This document shows, in pieces, positions 50,901 to 59,714 of a stretch of 64,000 bases of DNA. Source of the DNA: Bacilli bacterium. GTDB taxonomy: Bacteria > Bacillota_I > Bacilli_A > Izemoplasmatales > Hujiaoplasmataceae. The stretch spans positions 1 to 64,000 of the forward strand of contig JAGYOE010000004.1 of assembly GCA_018399755.1 (NCBI GenBank), written 5' to 3'. The translations under genes were made by a program, and so were the position numbers. The notes beneath the pieces were generated by a model, which ran no database searches, was not told the DNA's origin, and saw only the letters and a program-made list of their open reading frames with translations. Every line of letters starts with the position of its first letter. Position 1 is the stretch's first letter.

Positions 50901-52361
50901 CTATAATCTAAAAATTTCTTTTACTTTTGGGTATATTATACCAAATTTCGAGTATTTATGACTATATTTTTTTACATTTTTTAAATTTTGTTTAAAACTT
51001 GAATCTATTTTAACCAACTTTTGACAAGCAGTTTGTACATCTTCAAAGTGTCCAACACCTATCATAGCTAATATTGCTGCCCCAAAAGCTGGCCCTTCTT
51101 CTGCTTTCATTGTGTATACTTCTACATCTAGAATATCAGCTATCATCTGAGCCCATACTTTACTCTTAGCTCCGCCACCAGTTATTCTTACAGAAGCAAT
51201 ATCTACACCTAACTTCCTTATTAGTTCAAAAGAATCTTTTAATGCAAAAGTGATTCCTTCAATTACAGCTCTGTCTAAATGTTCTTTTCTATGTGAAAGA
51301 TTCATTCCTAGAAACACTCCTTGTGCATAAGGATCATTTATCGGAGCTCTTTCTCCACTCAAATATGGTAAAAAGAATAAATCAGTATTAATATCAATAT
51401 CTTTTATATTATCAAAAAAGTCATCATAGTTGTAATTATTAAAAATACTTTCAGACCACCATTTAAGTGCTCCACCAGCATTTAACATTACGCTCATTAA
51501 ATGATATTTACCATTAGTATGGCAATAAGATTGAAAATAGCTTATATCATCTACCTTGAAACTATCAGAAGCTACAAAAATAACTCCACTTGTTCCTAAA
51601 GATATCGAGCTTTGTCCAGTTTTTACTATACCAGTACCTAAAGCACCAACAGCCTGATCACCACCACCTATAATAACGCTTACATCTTGAGATATGTTTA
51701 ATTGATTTTTAATCTCATTTTTAACTAATCCTATTTTTTCATAACTTTCATATACTTTAGGTAGTTGTTTAGTAGTTATATCAAGAATATTAAGCATTTC
51801 TTGACTATATTTTTTGTTCTTTACATCAAAATAAAGCGTTCCAGAAACATCACTCACATCTGTAGCAAATACTCCAGATAATTTATAAGCAAGATAATCT
51901 TTTGGTAACATTATTTTACTAATTTTATTAAAAATTTCAGGCTCATTGTTTTTCACCCATAAAATTTTAGGTGCAGTCAGACCTGTTAAAGCAATATTAC
52001 CAGTATTTTCTAATAAAAAATCTTTACCAATATCTTTATTTAAGTAATCAACTTCTTTTGATGTCCTTTGATCATTCCAAAGAATTGCGTTTCGTAATAC
52101 ATTATCACTTTTATCAAGCATTACTAAACCATGCATTTGTCCTGAAAAACTTATCGAAAGAATATCTTCTTCATAACCTTTAATTAATTCTTTCAATCCC
52201 AATAAACTTTTTTCATACCATTCATTAGGGTCTTGTTCCGCCCAAGAACTTTTTGGAATTATTAATTCATAACTTTTAGTTACTGTGTTTATAATATCTC
52301 CAGTTTCACTTAATAAGATTAATTTTACTCCTGAAGTGCCTAAATCAACTCCAATAAACAT
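50901..52361 (-). CDS. xylB: Xylulokinase
   Basis: Phosphorylates D-xylulose to xylulose-5-phosphate. The 486-residue FGGY-family kinase begins MFIGVDLGTSGVKLILL and has LGTSGVIFVASD and the FGGY motif region VRITGGGAKSKVWAQMIADIL near the end; FLPYLSGERAPINDPYAQG is typical of xylulokinases. It follows xylA by 8 bp. Confidence 0.93.
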   Translation of the reverse strand: MFIGVDLGTSGVKLILLSETGDIINTVTKSYELIIPKSSWAEQDPNEWYEKSLLGLKELIKGYEEDILSISFSGQMHGLVMLDKSDNVLRNAILWNDQRTSKEVDYLNKDIGKDFLLENTGNIALTGLTAPKILWVKNNEPEIFNKISKIMLPKDYLAYKLSGVFATDVSDVSGTLYFDVKNKKYSQEMLNILDITTKQLPKVYESYEKIGLVKNEIKNQLNISQDVSVIIGGGDQAVGALGTGIVKTGQSSISLGTSGVIFVASDSFKVDDISYFQSYCHTNGKYHLMSVMLNAGGALKWWSESIFNNYNYDDFFDNIKDIDINTDLFFLPYLSGERAPINDPYAQGVFLGMNLSHRKEHLDRAVIEGITFALKDSFELIRKLGVDIASVRITGGGAKSKVWAQMIADILDVEVYTMKAEEGPAFGAAILAMIGVGHFEDVQTACQKLVKIDSSFKQNLKNVKKYSHKYSKFGIIYPKVKEIFRL

Positions 52362-52369
52362 AAGTTTTC

Positions 52370-53689
52370 CTATCCGATAATGTATTGATTAATAATAGAT
52401 TCTAGTAGTTCTTGTCTTCCTGATTCATTTACTTGAAGATCTTTTTTATCATTAATATATTCTGCTAATTCTTTAAAACCAACTTTTCCATTTACAATGT
52501 CTTTACCAATGCCTTCATTATAAGAAGCATATCTTTTAGACAAATTATCTTCTAACACTTGATCTTCCCATAGTTTAGCAGCAATTTTTAATCCAGCAGC
52601 ATAAGCATCCATTCCTGCAATATGAGCATAAATTAAATCTTCAACTGTAAAAGAACTTCTTCTTACTTTAGCATCAAAGTTTAAACCACCAGTATTAAAG
52701 CCTCCACCCCTAATAATCTCATACATAGTCAAAGCTGTATTATAGATATCAGTAGGAAATTGATCTGTGTCCCAACCCAATAACAAATCACCTTGATTAG
52801 CATCAACACTACCTAGAGCATCATTATCAACCGCTAATCTAATTTCATGATTCATTGTATGAGTTGCTAAAGTTGCATGATTAGTTTCAATATTTAATTT
52901 AAAAGTGCCCATTAAATCATATTTTCTTAAAAAAGCTAATACTGTAGCACTATCAAAATCATACTGATGTTTTGTAGGCTCTTTTGGCTTAGGTTCAATA
53001 TAAAATTGACCTGTAAAACCAATTTCTTTAGCATAATCAACAGCCATATGTAAAAATCTTGCAAAATTATCTTGTTCAAGTTTCATATCTGTATTTAATA
53101 AAGTCTCGTAACCTTCTCTTCCGCCCCAAAAAGTATAACCTGCACCATTAAGTCTCTTGGTAATTTCCATAGCTTTTTTTACCTGTGCTCCAGCAAAGGC
53201 AAAAATATCAGCATTTGGACTAGTAGAAGCCCCATTAACAAAACGTTTATTGCTAAATAAATTAGCTGTTCCCCATAAAAGTTTAATGCCAGTTCTTTTC
53301 ATTTCCGCTTCAATTACATCAACTATTTCATCTAAGTTTTTGTTAGTTTCAGCTAAGGTTTCTCCTTCTGGCGCTATATCTCTGTCATGAAAACAAAAAT
53401 ACTCTAAACCTAATTTTTCCATAAATTCAAATGCAACCTTAACCCTAGTTTTGGCTCGTTTCATAGGATTTTTATTTAGTTCATCCCAAGGTCTTTCCAT
53501 AGTAGCATCTCCAAATGGATCAGTTCCATCCGCAACTAATGTATGCCAATAAGCCATAGAAAACTTTAAGTGTTCTTTCATTTTCTTACCTAAAACTTTT
53601 TCTTCAGGATTGTAATATTTAAATGCAAAAGGGTTTTTACTTTTTGAACCTTCAAATTTAATTTTGGGTATTTCCTTTAAAAATTCCAT
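52370..53689 (-). CDS. xylA: Xylose isomerase
   Basis: Interconverts D-xylose and D-xylulose. The 439-residue protein has the metal and catalytic residues of class II enzymes: [30 protein letters not shown] and [14 protein letters not shown], and starts with [20 protein letters not shown], characteristic of this group. It is the first gene of the operon xylA-xylB-ABC genes and is divergent from the ROK regulator. Xylulose-5-phosphate made here enters the pentose phosphate pathway. Confidence 0.96.
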   Translation of the reverse strand: MEFLKEIPKIKFEGSKSKNPFAFKYYNPEEKVLGKKMKEHLKFSMAYWHTLVADGTDPFGDATMERPWDELNKNPMKRAKTRVKVAFEFMEKLGLEYFCFHDRDIAPEGETLAETNKNLDEIVDVIEAEMKRTGIKLLWGTANLFSNKRFVNGASTSPNADIFAFAGAQVKKAMEITKRLNGAGYTFWGGREGYETLLNTDMKLEQDNFARFLHMAVDYAKEIGFTGQFYIEPKPKEPTKHQYDFDSATVLAFLRKYDLMGTFKLNIETNHATLATHTMNHEIRLAVDNDALGSVDANQGDLLLGWDTDQFPTDIYNTALTMYEIIRGGGFNTGGLNFDAKVRRSSFTVEDLIYAHIAGMDAYAAGLKIAAKLWEDQVLEDNLSKRYASYNEGIGKDIVNGKVGFKELAEYINDKKDLQVNESGRQELLESIINQYIIG

Positions 53690-53794
53690 CTTTTTCTCCT
53701 TTATATCTAAAAATATATATCTTATTTATTGTATTTGCTAATCTATTTTTTTTATGATATATTCAAATTATAAAATTAATAGGTTGGTGATGAT
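53690..53794. promoter_or_regulatory. Divergent control region between xylA and xylR
   Basis: This AT-rich spacer of 105 bp must hold both promoters, for xylA leftwards and for the ROK gene rightwards. No strong consensus or TTAGTTT-type XylR operator is seen here, and only weak TATA-like boxes are present. Confidence 0.4.
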
Positions 53795-54946
53795 ATGAAA
53801 ACTCATAATTCTAAATCCATAAAAATTCAAAATAACAAATTAGTTGTAGAAAAAATTGTTGAATTACGAGAAACATCTCGTAGTGAATTAGCCAAAATTA
53901 CTACACTTAATAAAGCCACTATTTCTACAATAGTTAATGAGCTTATAGACAGAAAAATTGTAAATGAAACTAATAAAACTTATAAAACCTATGGTAGAAG
54001 CGCAAAAATTATCGAATTAAACAAAAATGTTGGTCGTATTATTAGTATTGAATTATTAACTAATTCTATTTATGGTGTAATTGCTAATCTATATGGTGAA
54101 ATACTATATGAAATTAATACAGAAGTTGAAAGCCCTGATTTTAGCATCTATTTAAAAAAGATAATTAAAACAATAGATAAATTAAAAACTAATACCTATG
54201 ATTCAACCTATGGAATTATAGGTATTGGCGTAGGAGTTTATGGGATTTTATCAAATGATAAAAAAATTAAATTTGCTACTTTTACCTCTTGGAAGGATAT
54301 TGAACTAAAAAAAATAATTGAAGACTACACCGGGATTAAAACCTATGTTGAAAACGAAGCAAATATATCAGCCTTAGGCGAAAAAATAGTTTACCATCAT
54401 TTCCCAAACTTAACTTCTCTAAATATTGGTATAGGTGTCGGTATGGGTATAGTTATTGACGATAAATTATATACCGGTGAGGATGGTTATGCTGGTGAAA
54501 TAGGTCATACTATCTTAATACCAAATGGTAAAAAATGCGTTTGCGGAAACTATGGATGTTTAGAAAGATACATTTCCGATACCGGTATAGAAGAAAAATA
54601 TTATGAATTAGCTAAAAAAAATATATCAATCAATAAATTTATAGAATTATATAAAAAAGACGATAAAACTGCAAAAATAATATATAATCAATTTGTCGAA
54701 TATTTAAGTATTACCGTTAATAATATCTGCCAAATTTTAAATCCTAGCGCAATAATTATAAACAGTAAAATTGCCGAAGAAATTTCTGAAACAATTTCTT
54801 TAATAAAAAACAAAATCAGATCAAAAATAGTAAATTTAGAAGTCTTAACAATTTCTTCATATAAACAAAAAACTAATGTTTTAGGGTTAACACATATTTT
54901 AATTCAAGATTTTCTTGAAATTGATAATTATAAAGTACCAGTATAA
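53795..54946 (+). CDS. xylR: ROK family transcriptional repressor, probable XylR
   Basis: The 383-residue protein begins with a winged helix (VVEKIVELRETSRSELAKIT, TLNKATISTIVNELIDRKIV, typical of XylR/NagC). It continues as a ROK sugar-kinase-like domain with VENEANISALGE, GEIGHTILIPNGKKCVCGNYGCLERYIS (zinc motif C-x-C-x4-C) and GIGVGVYGILS. Divergence from xylA makes it the likely xylose-responsive repressor. The ROK glycine-rich site is complete, so an effector can be bound. Confidence 0.85.
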   Translation: MKTHNSKSIKIQNNKLVVEKIVELRETSRSELAKITTLNKATISTIVNELIDRKIVNETNKTYKTYGRSAKIIELNKNVGRIISIELLTNSIYGVIANLYGEILYEINTEVESPDFSIYLKKIIKTIDKLKTNTYDSTYGIIGIGVGVYGILSNDKKIKFATFTSWKDIELKKIIEDYTGIKTYVENEANISALGEKIVYHHFPNLTSLNIGIGVGMGIVIDDKLYTGEDGYAGEIGHTILIPNGKKCVCGNYGCLERYISDTGIEEKYYELAKKNISINKFIELYKKDDKTAKIIYNQFVEYLSITVNNICQILNPSAIIINSKIAEEISETISLIKNKIRSKIVNLEVLTISSYKQKTNVLGLTHILIQDFLEIDNYKVPV

Positions 54947-54962
54947 TTTTTCTAACTCAAAT

Positions 54963-54983
54963 TTAGTTTATCATTTAAACTAA
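54963..54983. promoter_or_regulatory. 21-bp palindrome with XylR-like half sites
   Basis: TTAGTTTA and TAAACTAA are perfect inverted arms around TCATT, 17 bp after the ROK gene. The TTAGTTT/AAACTAA ends match the Bacillus xyl operator, but the total is four bases shorter. It could instead be a weak terminator (no T-run). Confidence 0.45.
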
Positions 54984-55073
54984 GTTTTGTAAATATGAAA
55001 TATAAAATTTTTAAAATTTATTTTTATCTCAGTAAATAAACGTTTTTTCTCAATTCATTCTCAGTTCAATTGT

Positions 55074-55102
55074 TTAGACATATCAAATATTTATGATAGA
55101 AT
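55074..55102 (+). promoter_or_regulatory. Promoter of the aldo/keto reductase gene
   Basis: TTAGAC (55074-55079) and TAGAAT (55097-55102) are separated by 17 bp, 24 bp before the start codon, with AAGGAGAT as ribosome site. Confidence 0.6.
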
Positions 55103-55126
55103 ATATATGAAAAAGGAGATGATTTT

Positions 55127-56110
55127 ATGAATTATAGACGATTTGGAAAAACCAATTTAAAAATATCAGAAATTTCACTAGGAACTTGGCAACTCGGCGG
55201 AAAATGGGGAGACCCTTTTGATAAAGAAGTTGCATATAATACCTTACAATCAGCATATGAAAAAGGTATCAATTGTTTTGACACTGCAGATGTATATCAA
55301 GATCAAGAAAGCGAAAAAGCAATCGGAGAATTTTTAAAAACTAAAGATAATCCACCATTTGTTATAACTAAAACAGGAAGACAATTAGACCCTCACACAG
55401 CTAAAGGTTATAACGAAAAAAATATAAAAAAATTTATTAATGACTCTAGAAAAAGACTAGGAGTAGATGCTTTGGATATGGTTTTATTGCATTGCCCTCC
55501 AACTGATGTTTATTATCAACCTCAAGTATTTAAGTTTTTAGATAAATTTAAAGAAAAAGGCTTAATCAAAAGATACGGCGTTAGTGTAGAAAGAATTGAA
55601 GAAGGTCTTAAAGCTATGAATTATCCTGGCGTAGAAGCAATCGAAATTATTTTTAATATGTTTAGACTTAGACCTGCAGAACTCTTCTTTGAACAAGCTA
55701 AAAAACGTGATATCGCTGTTATTGTAAGGGTTCCTCTAGCTAGTGGATTGTTAACAGGTAAGTTTAATAAAAACACCAAATTTGGACCTAATGATCATAG
55801 AACTTTTAATCGTGAAGGTGAAGCTTTCGATAAAGGCGAAACTTTTAGTGGTGTTGATTATGAGCTTGGATTAAAAGCAGTTGAAGAGCTTAAAAAAGTA
55901 TTCAAAACTGATAATTTAGCCCCTTATGCTTTAAGATATATTTTAATGTATGATGCTGTCAGTACAGTAATTCCTGGTGCTAGCAAAGAAAGTCATATTA
56001 AAAATAATGTTTTAGCTGCTGAATTACCTGAATTATCTAGCAAACAAATGGCTGAAGTAAAAAGAATTTATGATACTTATATTAAGGATCCTGTTCATCA
56101 TTTATGGTAA
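55127..56110 (+). CDS. Aldo/keto reductase
   Basis: NAD(P)H-dependent reductase of sugar or aldehyde substrates. The 327-residue TIM barrel has the catalytic tetrad in FDTADVYQDQ (Asp and Tyr), ITKTGRQ (Lys) and LLHCPP (His), and the cofactor-binding IPGASKESHI near the C terminus. The start MNYRRFGKTNLKISEISLGTWQLGG is typical of the family. With xylA, xylB and galM it is part of the sugar region; xylose or a derived aldehyde is a possible substrate but the sequence does not prove it. Confidence 0.88.
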   Translation: MNYRRFGKTNLKISEISLGTWQLGGKWGDPFDKEVAYNTLQSAYEKGINCFDTADVYQDQESEKAIGEFLKTKDNPPFVITKTGRQLDPHTAKGYNEKNIKKFINDSRKRLGVDALDMVLLHCPPTDVYYQPQVFKFLDKFKEKGLIKRYGVSVERIEEGLKAMNYPGVEAIEIIFNMFRLRPAELFFEQAKKRDIAVIVRVPLASGLLTGKFNKNTKFGPNDHRTFNREGEAFDKGETFSGVDYELGLKAVEELKKVFKTDNLAPYALRYILMYDAVSTVIPGASKESHIKNNVLAAELPELSSKQMAEVKRIYDTYIKDPVHHLW

Positions 56111-56140
56111 TATAATTAATCTTAAACTAAATTAACCTTT

Positions 56141-56180
56141 TAGGATTATTTGTCTTCTGATAGATAATCCTATTTTATTT
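56141..56180 (+). terminator. Terminator of the aldo/keto reductase gene
   Basis: TAGGATTAT (56141-56149) and ATAATCCTA (56164-56172) form a 9-bp stem and are followed by TTTTATTTTT. Confidence 0.75.
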
Positions 56181-56268
56181 TTAATAATTACAAAATATTT
56201 AAAATTGTGATATCATTATTAATGGTATAATTATCTAGAAATATTTTATTAATCACGGAGGAAACAAA

Positions 56269-57000
56269 TTGAACTCAATTATTGCATTTTTAAAAGAACA
56301 AAAAATTAACATCTTATACTATATTATTGGTTTTTTAGTATTAGGTTTTGCGGTTAATATTATGAAAGCATCTACTATGGGTAATGGCGCATGGGATACA
56401 GTAACTATTAATGCTCGTGATTATTTAAACCAAATTATTGGTATACCTTGGGTTACAATGGGAATGGTTTCATTTACTGTTAGTTTTATAATAATGTCTA
56501 TTATTATCAGTTATAGAAGAAAAATTAGATATTTATTTATGTTATTGCCAATGGTACTTGTGGCTTTATCAATTGATTTTTGGAATTTTGTTGTTTTTTA
56601 TGACCGAGAAGCCTCAATGTTAGTTTATCAAATAATATTTTTTGTTATTGGGATGTTTTTATTACCTCTAGGCCTTACCTTAATTGTAAAATCATATTTT
56701 CCCGCTTTTGTTTTTGATGAATTAATGTTAATGTTTGTTAAGATTACAAAAGCAAAAAAAATCACCTATGTGAGATTAACTATAGAAATTATTGGAATTA
56801 CTGTAGGGGGAATTTTTGGATACTTAACTTATTATCATGTAGATGGTTCTTTTGGGGCAGTTGATATAGGTAGTTTCATCTTAGCAATTGTTTTAAGTCC
56901 GATAATGACTTTCTATTTCCATATTCTTAAAATAAAAAAAGAAAAGCCTGATAATATCGAAACAAACAATAAAATAAGCAAGGAGAAAACAAATGTATAA
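56269..57000 (+). CDS. YczE/YyaS/YitT family membrane protein
   Basis: The 243-residue protein has about six hydrophobic segments, with FAVNIMKASTMGNGAWDTVTI after the first helix, the mark of the YczE/YitT family. The role of the family is unknown. The start is a TTG preceded by GGAGG, chosen because no ATG fits. The C-terminal tail is charged (KKEKPDNIETNNKISKEK). It overlaps the galM start by 8 bp, so the two are coupled, which hints at a link with sugar transport, though this is only context. Confidence 0.78.
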   Translation: MNSIIAFLKEQKINILYYIIGFLVLGFAVNIMKASTMGNGAWDTVTINARDYLNQIIGIPWVTMGMVSFTVSFIIMSIIISYRRKIRYLFMLLPMVLVALSIDFWNFVVFYDREASMLVYQIIFFVIGMFLLPLGLTLIVKSYFPAFVFDELMLMFVKITKAKKITYVRLTIEIIGITVGGIFGYLTYYHVDGSFGAVDIGSFILAIVLSPIMTFYFHILKIKKEKPDNIETNNKISKEKTNV

Positions 57001-58006
57001 AATCGATAAGTTTAATTCTTTCAATATTATCCATGTAGAAAAAAAGGGCATTAAGATAAGTTTATTAGATTATGGCGCAACAATTTATCAACTACAAACT
57101 CCTGATATTTCTAATAACTATGAAGATATTGTCTTAAGATATAACAATCTTCAAGACTATTATAATAATGATATTTATCTTAACGCTACCATCGGCCCTA
57201 TTGCTGGAAGAATAAAAAAAGGTGAAATATTTACAAACAACAAATCCTATATCTTAGATAAAAATTATCTAAGTAAACATACATTACATAGCGGAAATCT
57301 CGCTTTATCTTTTAAAAAATTTAATTATGAAATAAATGAAGACTCTACTACTACTAATATTATCTTCTCATACCAAGCTAATAACAAACTTAACATAAAT
57401 TATACAATAAGAGTAATATATATTATCTCTGATTATCAAGTTAAAATTAAATATGAACTTAATACCTTAAATGACTTTTACTTTAATATTACAAATCATG
57501 CTTATTTTAATCTATCAGGGAATCTAAAACGAGATATAAAAAATCATGTAGTTCAATTAAACACCAAAAAAAGACACCTTTTAGACAAAGATTTAATTAC
57601 AACTAACAAAATATCTGAAGACCCTCTATATGACTTCTCAAAAGCTAAACCTATTAAAGAAGCATTAAGCAAACTTGAAAACACTGATACTGGCGGTTTG
57701 GATGACATCTATTATTTTCCTAACCATAATCCAAACACCCCTATGGCAATAGTATATGAACCTATTAGTAAAAGACAAATGAAAGTTTATTCAAGTTATG
57801 ATCACTTAGTTTTTTACTCACATAATAATACAGATAATAAACCTTTGAAACATATTAATAAACATCCAAAACACTATGGCTTATGTTTTGAATGTGAAAA
57901 AAGTCCTTATGGTTATGATAATAATCACGCTTCAAATCCATATTTAAAAATAAAACAAACTTATCAAGAATATATTACTTATAAATTTGGTCTTTATAAC
58001 GAATAA
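56993..58006 (+). CDS. galM: Aldose 1-epimerase (GalM type)
   Basis: Interconverts alpha and beta anomers of aldoses. The 337-residue protein has NATIGPIAGRIKKGE, the FNITNHAYFNLSG segment with the catalytic His, TGGLDDIYYFP and GLCFECEKSPYGYDNN with the catalytic Glu. It is a little divergent from the Bacillus and E. coli enzymes, so the preferred sugar (galactose, glucose or xylose) is not fixed by sequence. The promoter may lie before the YczE-like gene. Confidence 0.85.
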   Translation: MYKIDKFNSFNIIHVEKKGIKISLLDYGATIYQLQTPDISNNYEDIVLRYNNLQDYYNNDIYLNATIGPIAGRIKKGEIFTNNKSYILDKNYLSKHTLHSGNLALSFKKFNYEINEDSTTTNIIFSYQANNKLNINYTIRVIYIISDYQVKIKYELNTLNDFYFNITNHAYFNLSGNLKRDIKNHVVQLNTKKRHLLDKDLITTNKISEDPLYDFSKAKPIKEALSKLENTDTGGLDDIYYFPNHNPNTPMAIVYEPISKRQMKVYSSYDHLVFYSHNNTDNKPLKHINKHPKHYGLCFECEKSPYGYDNNHASNPYLKIKQTYQEYITYKFGLYNE

Positions 58007-58049
58007 ACAGTTTATTTCTTTTAATTAGATAAGATAAAAGCTATAAAAA

Positions 58050-58078
58050 TTGATTTAAAAACAATAAATGTGTATAAT
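58050..58078 (+). promoter_or_regulatory. Promoter of the PfkB-type kinase gene
   Basis: TTGATT (58050-58055) and TATAAT (58073-58078) are separated by 17 bp. It lies after the galM stop, so the kinase has its own promoter. Confidence 0.75.
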
Positions 58079-58130
58079 AAATGCAAATAATATCAAGTTA
58101 ATTCAATATATTTTACGAAAGGAAATCACT

Positions 58131-59252
58131 ATGAATAAAAAACAAAATCTCGTAAATAAATTAAAATCAAAAGATCCTACTAAATATAATTTAGTAATTG
58201 GATTTGATGGATTCGTTGATGAAATTATCCATGTTGTAGACAAAAGGCAAGACCCAAAAAATTTTACTAGAGTAAAGACTATAAAAGCTTTCTCTGATAA
58301 AATTGCCCGAGCTAGTGGATTATCATCTAATATTGAATTTGTTCCTATAAACACAAAAATTGGTGGAAATGGTCCAATAATGTGTAATGCTCTAGCAAAA
58401 CACAATCCCAAAATAACTTATATAGGAACATTAGGTTATCCAGAAATTCACAATGTTTTTAAACCTTTAGAAGAAAAAGCAACTATTTATACAATTGAAA
58501 AACACGGAAATACTGAAGCTGTTGAATTTAATGATGGTAAACTGATTTTAGGAAAAATGAATTCTTTAGTAAATGTTGATTACAAACATTTAACTAATAT
58601 TGTTAGTGAAGACAAGTTAAAAGAATTAATTGGAAATGCTGATTTATTCGCTACAGTCAATTGGTCAATGTTGCCTAATATGACCGATATATGGAAAAAC
58701 ATTGATAAAAAAATCCTCCCAAATTTAAATATTAAAGCCAAAAAACCTTTAATGTTTATTGATATAGCTGACCCAGAAAAAAGAGAACCCAAGGATATTA
58801 TTGAAGCACTTGATTTATTGAAAAATTTTAAATCATATTTCAATGTTATTCTAGGCTTAAATAAAAAAGAAGCTTATGATGTATCAGTTATATTAGGCTT
58901 ATTCAATAACAAGACAATAAAAAACAAAAACCTTCAAGAGGTTAATCAAGCATTATTCAATTATTTAAAAATTGATTATGTTGTTATCCACCCAGTTGAA
59001 TGTTCAAGCGTTACTTATAAAAATAATTATTATCAAGAAGATGGGCCATATATTAAAAATCCGAAACTAACAACTGGTGCTGGAGATAACTTTAATGCCG
59101 GTTTTATTCTTGGTTTATTACTTGATCTTTACCCTGATGAAGCATTATTAATGGGTATGGCAACAAGTGGTTTTTATGTTAGAAATGCTAAAAGTCCAAA
59201 TTTTAATCAGTTAATAAATTTTATCAATAAATGGAACGATAATAAATTATAA
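58131..59252 (+). CDS. PfkB/ribokinase family sugar kinase
   Basis: The 373-residue protein has the family start (LVIGFDGFVDEI), the PfkB glycine region IGGNGPIMCNALAKHN and the C-terminal active-site motif TTGAGDNFNAGFILGLLL with its catalytic Asp. It is longer than typical PfkB kinases. The substrate is not visible; a sugar or nucleoside-derived compound is likely. The ATG at 58131 has AAAGGA before it; a frame from 58068 lacks a ribosome site. Its place after galM suggests use of a monosaccharide. Confidence 0.8.
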   Translation: MNKKQNLVNKLKSKDPTKYNLVIGFDGFVDEIIHVVDKRQDPKNFTRVKTIKAFSDKIARASGLSSNIEFVPINTKIGGNGPIMCNALAKHNPKITYIGTLGYPEIHNVFKPLEEKATIYTIEKHGNTEAVEFNDGKLILGKMNSLVNVDYKHLTNIVSEDKLKELIGNADLFATVNWSMLPNMTDIWKNIDKKILPNLNIKAKKPLMFIDIADPEKREPKDIIEALDLLKNFKSYFNVILGLNKKEAYDVSVILGLFNNKTIKNKNLQEVNQALFNYLKIDYVVIHPVECSSVTYKNNYYQEDGPYIKNPKLTTGAGDNFNAGFILGLLLDLYPDEALLMGMATSGFYVRNAKSPNFNQLINFINKWNDNKL

Positions 59253-59265
59253 ATTTCTTATCAAT

Positions 59266-59302
59266 ATAAAACCCTGGATTATATAGTTATCCAGGGTTTT
59301 TT
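59266..59302 (+). terminator. Terminator of the PfkB-type kinase gene
   Basis: AAACCCTGGAT and ATCCAGGGTTT form a near-perfect stem around an AT loop, followed by TTTTT. Confidence 0.9.
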
Positions 59303-59583
59303 AAAAAAATTTTTAAAAAATTGCTCTTTTATTCTCATTGTAGTTTCTAAATCAAAGAAGTGTGCTTTATCCAAGTCTAATACTCATTATTACTTCTTTT
59401 CCTAAATATCCCTTTTCTTTAAGCAAGGCAAAGTGAAATTTATCAATTTTTACACTAATTCCCTCTGCAGAAAAAACACCTAATTTACTAACTACTCCTC
59501 TAAAAAAATTCATCGGAGGGGTTCCAATAAAATCACCAACAAATATATTATCAGGATTATCATAAATATCCTTGTATAATAAA
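59280..59583 (-). pseudogene. Remnant of a sugar ABC transporter ATPase (MsmX/UgpC/MalK type), C-terminal fragment
   Basis: On the minus strand, from about 59583 the frame reads ILLYKDIYDNPDNIF, VGDFIGTPPMNFFRGV and continues to GKEVIMSIRLG before TAA (near 59381). These are the conserved post-ABC regulatory sequences of MsmX/UgpC/MalK ATPases (DNPxNxFVAxFIGxPPMNF, GIRPE). After this stop a shifted frame continues AHFFDLETTMRIKEQFF, which is like the very C terminus of the family. The N-terminal ABC domain is absent. The fragment is therefore a relic, not a working gene. It shows that a MsmX-dependent CUT1-type sugar transporter locus once lay here or was disrupted. Confidence 0.75.
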
Positions 59584-59714
59584 ATTTAGTGAATTTTACT
59601 ATACAATCCCCTTTTTATAATATTTTTTCTCTAGTTAATACTCTTTACCACTTAGATATACTAATTTTATATTATTAGTAATAAAACAAACTATGAACTA
59701 ATCGTTAAATTTTT
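59584..59714. other. AT-rich spacer without a recognisable gene
   Basis: No credible frame or motif is seen in this stretch between the ATPase relic and the GGDEF gene. It is probably decayed DNA. Confidence 0.5.
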
